A DNA stretch of 15,080 bases from an uncultured Sutterella sp. (GTDB taxonomy: Bacteria; Pseudomonadota; Gammaproteobacteria; Burkholderiales; Burkholderiaceae_F). Below are positions 6,844 to 15,039 of this stretch, one piece after another (positions within the stretch are counted from its first letter, which is position 1; every line of letters begins with the position of its first letter). A program made the position numbers and the translations under genes. A model generated the notes under the pieces. The model was not told where the DNA came from. It searched no databases and worked only from the letters and a program-made list of their open reading frames with translations. The stretch lies in contig CAJLGW010000052.1 of the NCBI GenBank assembly GCA_905206345.1, positions 1 to 15,080 on the forward strand, read 5' to 3'.

Positions 6844-8125
6844 ATTTCGCCAAGTGGTGAATCACTAAATTACGATAAATTTCAAAAAGCGTAATCAGGC
6901 GCTTTTCTTCAAAATCAAATGCACATTGATGGTGACCGGCCTTTAATTCAGAACCCACGACAACGTAACTGCATTTACCGCCCAAGCGCTGAACTCGTTG
7001 AGCCAAAACCGTTGCATCTTCACTACCATTAAAGTTCATCCAAGCCGTGATCTTTTCAACGTGGCTCACGCCTTCGGCAGCCTTTGCGATATTATCTCTG
7101 GCTTCCGGATCGGGATTAAAGTCCAACGTTTCGCCTAAAATCTTGCAATCAAATTCGCAACCGTACATAGCGGCCGCAGCCTTTGCTCGCGTCATGGCTT
7201 CGTTAAACATATCCTCGTTTGTCTTGGCCGTTTCACCACGGACTTCGCATTGCATTTCAGCCTTGGATGCAATCACGTTGCGCCCTTCACCGGCACGAAG
7301 CGTACCGACATTCACGCGCGTCATACCCAAACCATGGCGAGGCAAACTCATTAAGGATAAAGAGGCGGTAGCCGCTGCCATAAGGGCATTGCGACCCACT
7401 TCAGGTTGCATAGCTGCGTGCGAAGGAGAGCCCTTATATTGGAGGTCAAATTTCGTCGAACACAAGAATTTTTCCGGTGCCGTAATAACTTCCCCAGCAG
7501 GGATATCACAGCCAAAGTGCCCGCAATACAAAAAGTCTAAGTCATCCAAAATGCCGCTTTCTGCCATCGGACGACCACCACGACCGCCTTCTTCGGCCGG
7601 TTGATAGATAATTTTGATCGTCCCGCACAATTGATCGGCATTGGCCTTAATCCAAGAAGCTAACCCCATTAAAACGGCTTGAGGGCCATCGTGGGAGCAA
7701 GCATGCATGTAGCCCGTATGTTGTGAAGCAAAACCTTCCTTATTCGGAATATGTTCAGGATCACTCGTTTCCGTCACTGGGATGCAGTCCAATTCACAGC
7801 GAAACCCGATAACGGGACCAGGACGACCGGTATCAAAAATACCGACAACCCCTGTCACGCCGTTCATACGAGCCAGGAGCTCTTCACTTACACCACGCTC
7901 ACGAGCAAACTTCAAACCCTCTTCAATTTCCAAAGGCTTAGCACCTCGAATGAAATCTTCATTGATGACTTCTCGACCGCAAAGAACTTTAAAGCCTTCT
8001 TTTTCCAAATACTCAATCGCACGAGCACTGGAGACAAACTCTGCCCAACCGGGTTCCGGCCAAGCGTGTATTTCACGACGTTTTTCAACGAGCCACGATT
8101 GATTGATCGGTTCTTGATATGCCAT
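6842..8125 (-). CDS. M20 family metallo-amidohydrolase, AbgA-like
   Basis: Probable cytoplasmic zinc/manganese-dependent amidohydrolase of 427 aa, close to E. coli AbgA (436 aa), subunit A of p-aminobenzoyl-glutamate hydrolase. AbgA-like blocks are visible: GREVINE (about 50-56), TGRPGP (about 99-104), PAEEG (176-180), GEGRNV, and C-terminal GSEDAT and AGHHQCAFDF. The expected metal ligands C143, H145, E178/E179, H203 and a C-terminal His are present. The normally conserved HACGHDGH reads HACSHDGP (141-148): Gly144 is Ser and the last His is Pro, which may alter substrate handling. The ATG at 8125 has AAGGTGG upstream. It lies 21 nt after the DcuC-family gene on the same strand, so an uptake-plus-hydrolysis operon is likely. 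The natural substrate is unknown; no AbgB partner or AbgT carrier is adjacent. Confidence 0.88.
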   Translation of the reverse strand: MAYQEPINQSWLVEKRREIHAWPEPGWAEFVSSARAIEYLEKEGFKVLCGREVINEDFIRGAKPLEIEEGLKFARERGVSEELLARMNGVTGVVGIFDTGRPGPVIGFRCELDCIPVTETSDPEHIPNKEGFASQHTGYMHACSHDGPQAVLMGLASWIKANADQLCGTIKIIYQPAEEGGRGGRPMAESGILDDLDFLYCGHFGCDIPAGEVITAPEKFLCSTKFDLQYKGSPSHAAMQPEVGRNALMAAATASLSLMSLPRHGLGMTRVNVGTLRAGEGRNVIASKAEMQCEVRGETAKTNEDMFNEAMTRAKAAAAMYGCEFDCKILGETLDFNPDPEARDNIAKAAEGVSHVEKITAWMNFNGSEDATVLAQRVQRLGGKCSYVVVGSELKAGHHQCAFDFEEKRLITLFEIYRNLVIHHLAK

Positions 8126-8146
8126 GAGAAGCCACCTTTTTTAAAA

Positions 8147-9565
8147 TTAAAGATAACGAATTAAAGAGATTGCCATCACACTCACCCAACCCACTAAAAG
8201 CGGTACGGCGGTACGTTTGACAATGACCAACGGGTTCACTTTGACCACAGCCGCCACAATAATCACAACGGCCGAAACGGGCGAAACTGCACGAATCAAA
8301 TTGGAAGTGCATTGCATGGGCAAAGCAACCATAATTGGATCAATTTGGGCTTGTTGCGTCAACTGAGGGATCAACTCAATGAAGCTATAGAAAACCGCAT
8401 TACCCGAGCCACTAATGAAGGTAATCAAAGCCGTAATACCAGAGAACGCAAACATCAAACCGGTATCGGCATTTTCCAACCCTTGGATAGAGCTTGAAAT
8501 CATCTTAATCATGCCCATGGCACTAAGACCTGCCACCATAGTTGATGCAGCAACAATCAAAACTACGACTTGAGAAAAACCCGTTCCCATGCCCTTAAAG
8601 AAGATACCCGCATCACTCATGCCGTTTTTCACATCCCCCTTGCGAATCAATTCGCACACAAACGCTAAAGCAAAGGAGAACAACGTAATTTCGACCAAGC
8701 CAACCTTGACGGACTTGAAAAAGGCCCAGAAGAAAATGGTCAAAATCAAAGGCAGAATCGGGAAAAGCGCATAGTAAGTCGGTGCATCCAACGTTTTTTG
8801 AGCGAGTTTACTTTCATCAAACTCTGCCTGAACGCTGTCACCTTCTTTCTTATCCATGTGCTTTTGCCAGAAATAATGCACGACACCCATAATAATCAAG
8901 GCAGGAATCGTGATCGGTGCATGGTGATAAAAGACGTAGTCAACGACGTGCTCAAAACCCAAGACTCGAGCAGCTACCACGTTATCCCCGCCCAAAGGCG
9001 TCGGTACAATTGTAGCCGTCGTAGCGATGACACCGGCCGCCGTTAAAGCGCTCATCTTGGCAGCACGTAAAACAGGATAGAGCGTTGCCATCAAAATCAC
9101 GGCCAACGACGAAGCGCTCGGAATAATGATGGACAAAATGGTTCCTAGCCAGAAAACCAAAGGAACCAACACATAGGGAGAGCGAATGCGTTCCAAGGGT
9201 TTACTCAAAACGCGAATGACCATGTCATTGGCACCAATTTGAGACATGTAGGCGGCAAAGCCAAACAACGTCAAGATGATTAAACCGGCGTTGGAGTACT
9301 GACGAATAAATAAATCCTTAACCGCTTTGAAGGGATCAACCCAAGCCAAACCGGAAGCTGCCTTTGCACTCACCACGGGATACCCCATAATGACCGCACA
9401 GAACATCAGCGTCAAACCAACCGCAAACAACACCACTTTGGCATCGTAATTTTTGGCAATTGCCCAACCGGCCAGACCAAGTGCCACAAGGCAAATAAGT
9501 GCACTAATCACTTTTAAAAACTCCAGAAGAAAGATGCTTAATTTTACCTTGCCTTTCAACGGCAT
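8147..9565 (-). CDS. DcuC-family anaerobic C4-dicarboxylate-type transporter
   Basis: Inner-membrane carrier of 472 aa with about a dozen hydrophobic segments. The block 102-132 (GFAAYMSQIGANDMV then SPYVL) and the internal HFFWQ-like VHYFWQKHMDKKEGD closely follow E. coli DcuC as I remember it. DcuC proteins exchange or export C4-dicarboxylates such as succinate. Because this one is coupled to an amidohydrolase, its substrate could instead be an acyl-amino acid or similar anion. The ATG at 9565 has only a weak GAAAG upstream. A GTG at 9511 (codon 19) has CTGGAG nine nt upstream and would give a 454-aa protein starting nearer to where E. coli DcuC starts, so the start is uncertain. It is first gene of the operon with the M20 gene and divergent from the EamA gene. 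Confidence 0.9.
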   Translation of the reverse strand: MPLKGKVKLSIFLLEFLKVISALICLVALGLAGWAIAKNYDAKVVLFAVGLTLMFCAVIMGYPVVSAKAASGLAWVDPFKAVKDLFIRQYSNAGLIILTLFGFAAYMSQIGANDMVIRVLSKPLERIRSPYVLVPLVFWLGTILSIIIPSASSLAVILMATLYPVLRAAKMSALTAAGVIATTATIVPTPLGGDNVVAARVLGFEHVVDYVFYHHAPITIPALIIMGVVHYFWQKHMDKKEGDSVQAEFDESKLAQKTLDAPTYYALFPILPLILTIFFWAFFKSVKVGLVEITLFSFALAFVCELIRKGDVKNGMSDAGIFFKGMGTGFSQVVVLIVAASTMVAGLSAMGMIKMISSSIQGLENADTGLMFAFSGITALITFISGSGNAVFYSFIELIPQLTQQAQIDPIMVALPMQCTSNLIRAVSPVSAVVIIVAAVVKVNPLVIVKRTAVPLLVGWVSVMAISLIRYL

Positions 9566-9616
9566 AGGAAATATCTTTCAGTCCTGAGTTTTTCCCCCAA
9601 TTTCGTGAGCCTCAAT

Positions 9617-9625
9617 TGATATAAT
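9617..9625 (+). promoter_or_regulatory. Extended -10 promoter of the EamA-aminotransferase pair
   Basis: TGATATAAT is a perfect extended -10 element (TGn followed by TATAAT at 9620-9625). No good -35 is seen, as is common for this class. Transcription should begin near 9632, after the ATG at 9629 and 15 nt before the ATG at 9647. Confidence 0.65.
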
Positions 9626-9646
9626 CGAATGATATTGAGAGCGGAC

Positions 9647-10567
9647 ATGTCGACCAACCATTCTGTTTCAAAACCCGTCATCGGCTTTGCGTTAGCTGCC
9701 ATTGCTGCTTCGTTATGGGGCACGGCGGGCACGGCACAAAGTTTCATCACCCCCGGGGGCTTAAGCACACTTTGGGTGGGGGCTTTTCGTGTTCTTTTTG
9801 CCTGCATCTTTCTCTTCCCGCTTTTAGCTTGGCGACAACGCGCATGGGCGAAAACAGTAGCTGATAAACCGACAAAGAGTTACTACGTCAAAGTTATCGT
9901 TGCCGGTTTGAGCATGGCGTTTTTTAACCTTTTGTTTTTCTCTGGCATTAAAGAAGCGGGCGTTGCTCTTGGTTCTTGCACGACCATCGGTTCTGCTCCC
10001 CTTTGGGCAGGTCTCCTAGAATATCTTCTTAATGAAAAAGTGCCATCTAAAAGTTGGTTCTTAGGCATTGGTATTGCTGTGAGTGGCGGTGTACTAATGG
10101 CAATCTCACAAGCACAAGCAATTGAATTCAACATCTTCGGTTTGGCCATTTGTGTAGGAGCGGGTTTTTGTTACTCTCTTTATTCAGTCACCGCTAAAAC
10201 GCTCGTCAAAGATGCGACTCCGCTTCAGGCCTCTGCTCATATTTTCTTGATTGCGGCATTAATCGCAGTTCCAGTTGCTTGGACAACATCTGGGATACCT
10301 GCCTTTTATTGGAAAGACCTTTTCATCGTTGCCTACCTTGGACTTGTGGTCACAGGGGTTGCCTATTTGCTCTATTCCACGGCTCTCAAAATGATTAATG
10401 TCTCGACGGCCGTTGCATTAGGATTATTAGAGCCTGTGATGGCGTTTATCTTGGCGATCGTTGTTGTTCATGAACCGATTTCTGTGGGAGCAAGTCTAGG
10501 ACTTGTGGCCATTTTATTTGGGTTACTCTTTGTTTTACGATCAGAAAGTCGAAAAAATATTTCATAG
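9647..10567 (+). CDS. EamA/DMT-family transporter
   Basis: Inner-membrane protein of 306 aa with about ten hydrophobic segments arranged as two EamA repeats (roughly 10-145 and 160-295). Family-like features include SLWGTAG near the N terminus and LEPVMAFILAIVVVHEP near the C terminus of the second repeat. Members usually export amino acids or related metabolites; the substrate here cannot be told. The ATG at 9647 is chosen because GAGAGCGG lies just upstream and the promoter's start point falls after the earlier in-frame ATG (9629), which would add six residues. The aminotransferase follows 40 nt after the stop with no terminator between, so the two are probably cotranscribed. Confidence 0.9.
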   Translation: MSTNHSVSKPVIGFALAAIAASLWGTAGTAQSFITPGGLSTLWVGAFRVLFACIFLFPLLAWRQRAWAKTVADKPTKSYYVKVIVAGLSMAFFNLLFFSGIKEAGVALGSCTTIGSAPLWAGLLEYLLNEKVPSKSWFLGIGIAVSGGVLMAISQAQAIEFNIFGLAICVGAGFCYSLYSVTAKTLVKDATPLQASAHIFLIAALIAVPVAWTTSGIPAFYWKDLFIVAYLGLVVTGVAYLLYSTALKMINVSTAVALGLLEPVMAFILAIVVVHEPISVGASLGLVAILFGLLFVLRSESRKNIS

Positions 10568-10607
10568 ACTGGAAAACAAAGTTAACAATACTTTTGTAGG
10601 ACACATT

Positions 10608-11870
10608 ATGACCAACAATCAATTCCCTATGGTTCGAGAAGTCCCTTACATGGGGGTTATTTGGGTTGTTCATCAAGCCAGTCTCCGAGGCTTTACCAAT
10701 GGTGATCCCGATTGGTGTAATCTCGGTCAAGGTCAACCCGAGGTAGGTGAAATGCAAGGTGACTATCCACGCATTAACCACATTGATTTAGAGCCCCAAG
10801 ATCATGCCTATGGCCCTGTTGGAGGCTCATTAGAAGTTCGTCAAGCCATCGCTGACATGATTAATCGTCAATACCGCCAAGGCAAAATACCTTACACGGC
10901 CGACAATATCAGCTTTGCTGCCGGTGGCCGACTCTCCTTGACCCGCCTTTATACGATCTTGGCAGACGGCTGTCGAATCGCTTATAAAAATCCTGACTAC
11001 ACGGCCTACGAGGACTACCTTTACGGCCTTCGCAACCGTTGCATGCTTTTACCCATTTACACAAAGCCTGAAAACGCTTTCCGTATTCCGGCTCAAGAGC
11101 TCGCAGACATCATCCATCAAGAACGAGTGAATTGTTTTGTTTTCTCCAATCCTTGTAACCCCACCGGTGAAGTGATTCAAGGCGAAACGCTCAAACGCTA
11201 CGTTGAAATTGCGCGAACAGAAAACTGCCTCTTAGGATGCGATGAGTTTTATTCTCATTTCATCTACAACGATGACGGCACTCCCGCCCAAGGCCCGGTG
11301 TCTGCATTGGAGTTTGTTGAAGATGTTGACAAAGATCCTGTTGTTGTTTTCGACGGTTTAACAAAGAGCTACCGTTATCCCGGTTGGCGTGCCGGCTGGG
11401 CTGTGGGTCCCAAGCACATCATTGAACAAATGAACCGTGCAGCCAGCGCCGTGGACGGTGGTCCTTCAATGCTCACGCAACGCGCTGCATTGAAAGCTTT
11501 AAAACCCGATCGCGTCGCAACAACGACCAAGGCTTTACGCAATGAGTTTGCCAAAAAGCGTGACTATATGCTCAAAGAACTCAAAGATATGGGTATTGAA
11601 CCGGCACAAGCCCCGAACGGTACGTTCTATATCTGGGCCAATATTGAAAAATTACCGACCCCGATTAATGACGCCGATGATTTCTTCTTTGCTTGCTTAG
11701 AAGAAAAAGTTATGACAGTTCCGGGCCACTTCTTTGATGTTCGCCCCTACCGTGTTCGTCCGGCAGAAGAACCCTATCGCCATTGGGTTCGACTCTCTTA
11801 CGGCCCCGACATGGAAACGGTCAAAAAGGGTTTGAAGAGAATGCGTGACGTAATTCAAAAGTACGCCTAA
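10608..11870 (+). CDS. Class I/II pyridoxal-phosphate aminotransferase
   Basis: Fold-type I PLP enzyme of 420 aa that should exchange an amino group between an amino acid and a 2-oxo acid in the cytoplasm. Visible landmarks are NPCNPTG (181-187), the cofactor-ring Asp212 in CDEFY with Tyr215, the Schiff-base Lys253 in LTKSYR, Arg261 in PGWRAGW, and a C-terminal VRLSYG Arg that normally holds the substrate carboxylate. The ATG at 10608 has GTAGGA six nt upstream; the frame is open further upstream (to 10503) but overlaps the EamA gene and has no site. The amino-acid specificity is unknown. Coupling to an EamA exporter suggests export of a product or of an excess amino acid. A strong terminator follows. 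Confidence 0.92.
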   Translation: MTNNQFPMVREVPYMGVIWVVHQASLRGFTNGDPDWCNLGQGQPEVGEMQGDYPRINHIDLEPQDHAYGPVGGSLEVRQAIADMINRQYRQGKIPYTADNISFAAGGRLSLTRLYTILADGCRIAYKNPDYTAYEDYLYGLRNRCMLLPIYTKPENAFRIPAQELADIIHQERVNCFVFSNPCNPTGEVIQGETLKRYVEIARTENCLLGCDEFYSHFIYNDDGTPAQGPVSALEFVEDVDKDPVVVFDGLTKSYRYPGWRAGWAVGPKHIIEQMNRAASAVDGGPSMLTQRAALKALKPDRVATTTKALRNEFAKKRDYMLKELKDMGIEPAQAPNGTFYIWANIEKLPTPINDADDFFFACLEEKVMTVPGHFFDVRPYRVRPAEEPYRHWVRLSYGPDMETVKKGLKRMRDVIQKYA

Positions 11871-11883
11871 TCTTTACACAAAA

Positions 11884-11922
11884 GAAGCTTCTGACTTGGG
11901 GAAAGTCAGGAGCTTTCTTTTT
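11884..11922 (+). terminator. Rho-independent terminator after the aminotransferase gene
   Basis: AGCTTCTGACTT (11886-11897) pairs with AAGTCAGGAGCT (11903-11914) with one G-U, and the stem can extend two pairs at the base. A T-rich tail, TTTCTTTTT, follows to 11922. Confidence 0.88.
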
Positions 11923-11998
11923 ATCAGCTGTCCTAAAATGATTAAGTTAATGGCTTGATTTTTAGCCATACTTTTTTAGACAAAGGAGCGAATCCAAA

Positions 11999-13282
11999 AT
12001 GTTATCCGTTGCTGCTTACATTCCTGAAATGATCAAAACCCGTCGTGAATTCCACCAAAATCCGGAAATCGCCTGGACGGAATTTTTAACGACGCAAACG
12101 ATCGTTAAACGCGTTCGTGAATTGGGTTTTAAAACGGTTGTTGGTAAAGCGCTCTTTAATCCTGAATTTGCTTTAGGTCGTATTGAATCCGTCATTGAAA
12201 AGGCAAAAGCCAAAGCTTTGGCTGACGGCATGGATCCGGCTTTAATGAAAGAACTTGATGGCTTTACGGGATGTTTGGCCATTTGGGAAACAGGTCGTCC
12301 GGGCCCCGTCACGGCCCTTCGTTTTGACATTGACTGCGTGAACGTTGAAGAATCCATGGGCGAAGAAAACGAAGCCATGAAGGAAGGCTTTACAAGCCAT
12401 AACGAAGGCTTGATGCACGCCTGCGGTCACGATGCACACGCTGCAATGGGTCTTGCCATGGCCCATTGGATCCACGACAATGCTGATCAACTCTGCGGTA
12501 CGATCAAGATTCTTTTCCAACCGGCTGAAGAAGGTACGAAGGGGGCGAGCGGCATTGCTCACTCCACTAACCTTGACGATGTCGATTATCTCGTCGGCGG
12601 TCACGTTGGTGTTGCTGCCAAGTTGCACGAAATCGCCATTATTCGTGAAGGTTTCTTATCCACCACGAAATTGAATTGCTCCTTCCTTGGTGTTCCTGCT
12701 CACGCAGGCTCCTCCGCTCACGCCGGTCGTAATGCTTTGATGGCTGCTTGCACGGCCGCCATGCAAATCATGGGGATTGCCCGTCACGGTGATGGTGAAA
12801 CCAGCGTAAACGTCGGTACGATTCGCGCCGGTGAGGGTCGCAACGTTGTTCCTGTTCACGCCTCGATGGAATTGGAAGTTCGTGGTTCTACCAACGAAAT
12901 TAACGCTTATATGCAAGAGACAGCAGAGCGCATGATTCGCGGTTCAGCAGAAAGTTACGGCGTGCAACACAAGATTGACATCGTCGGTCAAGCCACGAAT
13001 ATTGTGAGTGATAAAGAACTTTGCGATGCTTTTGAAAAGATTGCAAAGGGTATGCCCACGGTGAAGCGTGTTTTTGATATCCACGGATGCCCCGGTAGTG
13101 AAGACTGCTCTTTGTTGATGCAAAAGGTTCAATCTCACGGCGGTAAGGCCATGTTCTTCTACTATGGCTGTAACCACCACGGTCATCACCGCGGTGACTT
13201 CTGTATCCAAGACACAGAAAGCTTGCCTGAAGGCCTTGAACTCTTTGCCAAGATGGTCGAAGAATTAAACGCTGTCAAATAA
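11999..13282 (+). CDS. M20 family metallo-amidohydrolase, AbgA-like (second paralogue)
   Basis: Probable cytoplasmic amidohydrolase of 427 aa, paralogous to and the same length as the one at 6842-8125. The canonical motif HACGHDAH (140-147) is intact. The metal ligands C142, H144, E177/E178 and H202 are present, with a His-rich C-terminal block, CNHHGHHRGDF, supplying the last ligand. TGRPGP (98-103), PAEEGTKGA and GEGRNVVP are shared with AbgA-type enzymes. The ATG at 11999 has a strong AAAGGAG ten nt upstream, better than its neighbours. It is a single-gene unit between two terminators; a hydrophobic carrier gene follows 165 nt later on the same strand. The substrate may be an N-acyl or aminobenzoyl amino acid, but this is family-level only. 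Confidence 0.9.
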   Translation: MLSVAAYIPEMIKTRREFHQNPEIAWTEFLTTQTIVKRVRELGFKTVVGKALFNPEFALGRIESVIEKAKAKALADGMDPALMKELDGFTGCLAIWETGRPGPVTALRFDIDCVNVEESMGEENEAMKEGFTSHNEGLMHACGHDAHAAMGLAMAHWIHDNADQLCGTIKILFQPAEEGTKGASGIAHSTNLDDVDYLVGGHVGVAAKLHEIAIIREGFLSTTKLNCSFLGVPAHAGSSAHAGRNALMAACTAAMQIMGIARHGDGETSVNVGTIRAGEGRNVVPVHASMELEVRGSTNEINAYMQETAERMIRGSAESYGVQHKIDIVGQATNIVSDKELCDAFEKIAKGMPTVKRVFDIHGCPGSEDCSLLMQKVQSHGGKAMFFYYGCNHHGHHRGDFCIQDTESLPEGLELFAKMVEELNAVK

Positions 13283-13304
13283 TCTTTTCTAATTTTTAGA
13301 CTTA

Positions 13305-13335
13305 AAGGCTGACATCAACAGTTGTCGGCCTTTTT
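13305..13335 (+). terminator. Rho-independent terminator after the second M20 gene
   Basis: AAGGCTGACA (13305-13314) pairs with TGTCGGCCTT (13323-13332), ten pairs with one G-U, followed by a run of Ts to 13335. It partly separates the M20 gene from the downstream transporter. Confidence 0.87.
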
Positions 13336-13447
13336 GCTTATATGCTCCATCAATTTCGTCTTATCTAGGTATTACGTCTCTATTCACACTCTCTTTGCAG
13401 TGATAAGGTAGATTCATCCCTCTACATCTACTTTGAAAGAGAAAAAA

Positions 13448-14758
13448 ATGGATATCCTCGTTAACCCCATTATTGTTTCGGTCATTGTGCTATGCGCGCT
13501 ATGCCTGTTCAAACTCAATGTCTTATTGTCTTTGATCATCGCAGCCATCACAGCCGGCCTTTGTGGCGGTTTGAGCATTTCTAAAACGATGGAGCTTTTA
13601 GCCAATGGTTTTAGTGCTAATGCCACTACCGCTCTCGCTTATATCCTTTTAGGAACTTTTGCAATTGCCATTGCCCGCACGGGCCTTATGCAAATGCTTG
13701 TGAAGTGGTTGAGTCATCACATGGGCGAACGTCCTGTCGTTTTTTGTTTGACGATCGCTTTTATTGCGTGCTTGTCTCAAAACGTTGTCCCTGTTCACAT
13801 TGCATTTATTCCGCTCTTGATTCCGCCGTTGCTTGTCTTAATGAACAAGATGCAACTTGACCGTCGTGCTGTGGCGTGTGCTTTAGGCTTTGGCTTAACG
13901 GCCCCATACATTTCTTTGCCGATCGGTTTTGGCTTAATCTTCCAAGGCATTGTGGCCGATTCTATGAGCTCTAGCGGCATGGCAACCACCGTTGACGATG
14001 TTGCCTCTGTTGCTTGGATCTTGGGGCTTTCTATGTTTGCTGCTTTGCTATTGGCCATCTTTGTCTTTTATCGCAAACCTCGCCAATATCAAGACCTCCC
14101 GGTCATGGGAACGGAAGACATGGACAATGTTGAAACGAAGTTTAATTTCAAACACTGGATGACTTTGCTCGCCATTGTTTTGGCGGTGGCCGTTCAGCTC
14201 GTATTGGAATCGCTTCCCTTGGCAGCCCTGATGGGTTTGACGATTATGTTAGCCGGTCGAGCCTTCCGCTTTAATGAAATTGACAAGCAAGTGGCAAGCG
14301 GTATTTCCATGATGGGCTTTATTGCGTTTGTCATGTTAATTGCCGGTGGTTATGCAGGCATCTTAAAGGCAACCGGTGCAGTGCCTACGCTCATCGAAAG
14401 CGTTGTTCCTTACATCGGTCAAAATAAGTGGCTAGCCGCTATTGTCATTAACCTTATTGGACTCGTTGTTACGATGGGGATTGGTACCTCTTTTGGTACG
14501 GTTCCGATTTTGGCTGTCATTTATGTTCCGCTTTGTGCTGCAGTTGGTTTTTCTGCTCCGGCAACGATCTTGTTGCTCACGGCAGCGGGCGCTTTGGGCG
14601 ACGCAGGTTCTCCCGCTTCCGACAGTACCTTAGGTCCAACAAGCGGCTTGAATGCTGACGGACAACACAGCCACATTATGGATACGTGTGTACCTACGTT
14701 TTTGGTTTATAACATTCCTTTGATGTTAGCAGGGGTCATTGCTGCACAATTCCTCTAA
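13448..14758 (+). CDS. NhaC/YuiF-type Na+/H+ antiporter family transporter
   Basis: Inner-membrane protein of 436 aa with about eleven hydrophobic segments. The C-terminal block at 384-412, GDAGSPASDSTLGPTSGLN followed by DGQHSHIMD, is characteristic of the Na+/H+ antiporter family that includes B. subtilis YuiF. Members of this group are annotated as antiporters but several are suspected amino-acid carriers. The ATG at 13448 is chosen with AAAGAG six nt upstream; a TTG at 13433 would add five residues and has no good site. It lies downstream of an M20 amidohydrolase with a terminator between, so cotranscription could be partial through readthrough. I saw no convincing promoter in the 112 nt before the start. 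Confidence 0.87.
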   Translation: MDILVNPIIVSVIVLCALCLFKLNVLLSLIIAAITAGLCGGLSISKTMELLANGFSANATTALAYILLGTFAIAIARTGLMQMLVKWLSHHMGERPVVFCLTIAFIACLSQNVVPVHIAFIPLLIPPLLVLMNKMQLDRRAVACALGFGLTAPYISLPIGFGLIFQGIVADSMSSSGMATTVDDVASVAWILGLSMFAALLLAIFVFYRKPRQYQDLPVMGTEDMDNVETKFNFKHWMTLLAIVLAVAVQLVLESLPLAALMGLTIMLAGRAFRFNEIDKQVASGISMMGFIAFVMLIAGGYAGILKATGAVPTLIESVVPYIGQNKWLAAIVINLIGLVVTMGIGTSFGTVPILAVIYVPLCAAVGFSAPATILLLTAAGALGDAGSPASDSTLGPTSGLNADGQHSHIMDTCVPTFLVYNIPLMLAGVIAAQFL

Positions 14759-14780
14759 TTGTCTGTCGCAATGTTATTAC

Positions 14781-14813
14781 AAGCCTGAAACTCACAAAAG
14801 TTTCAGGCTTTTT
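14781..14813 (+). terminator. Rho-independent terminator after the NhaC-type gene
   Basis: A perfect 12-bp stem, AAGCCTGAAACT (14781-14792) with AGTTTCAGGCTT (14799-14810), has a 6-nt loop and is followed by Ts to 14813. Confidence 0.92.
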
Positions 14814-15001
14814 CTATTTTGCAATTTCCAAAAGAAAACCCCTCAACGCAAAGCGCAGAGGGGGAAGAAAAAATAAAGAAGAGCAAAATGAATTTTGTAC
14901 TGTTAATAGTGCCAAAATTCTCAAACAAATACGATAATTAGAGACTACCCAAAAGTACTAAGATTGGCTTTTTTCTGCATAGTTTTACTTACCCAAAGGC
15001 A
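14814..15001. other. Gene-free AT-rich stretch between opposed terminators
   Basis: The 322 nt from 14759 to the window end carry no convincing complete gene. Between the terminators the sequence is AT-rich, with only tiny open frames (17 codons on the plus strand at 14889, 11 on the minus strand). I saw no promoter with two good boxes on either strand. A small RNA on either strand is possible but unproven. Confidence 0.4.
14831..14863 (-). terminator. Minus-strand terminator-like hairpin
   Basis: CCCCTC (14839-14844) pairs with GAGGGG (14858-14863), and an inner CGC-AAA-GCG hairpin extends the stem across a 2x2 internal loop. On the minus strand the stem is followed by TTTTCTTTT; on the plus strand there is no T run. 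It would stop transcription entering from the right. Confidence 0.6.
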
Positions 15002-15028
15002 AGAAAAAGAGGTCCATAAAGGACCTCT
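15002..15028 (-). terminator. Minus-strand terminator for a gene beyond the right edge
   Basis: AGAGGTCC (15008-15015) and GGACCTCT (15021-15028) form a perfect 8-bp stem with a 5-nt loop. On the minus strand it is followed by TTTTTCTT; on the plus strand there is no T run. A minus-strand transcript must therefore enter from the right. Confidence 0.75.
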
Positions 15029-15039
15029 CAGACTGTTGA

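Noticed and set aside
11941..11980. Candidate promoter (TTGATT, CATACT) before the second M20 gene
   Set aside because: The two boxes are only about six nt apart, and no -35 at proper spacing from CATACT matches well.
14889..14942. A 17-codon plus-strand open frame with a GAAGAG-like site upstream
   Set aside because: Too short, in AT-rich sequence between terminators, with no promoter or recognisable product.
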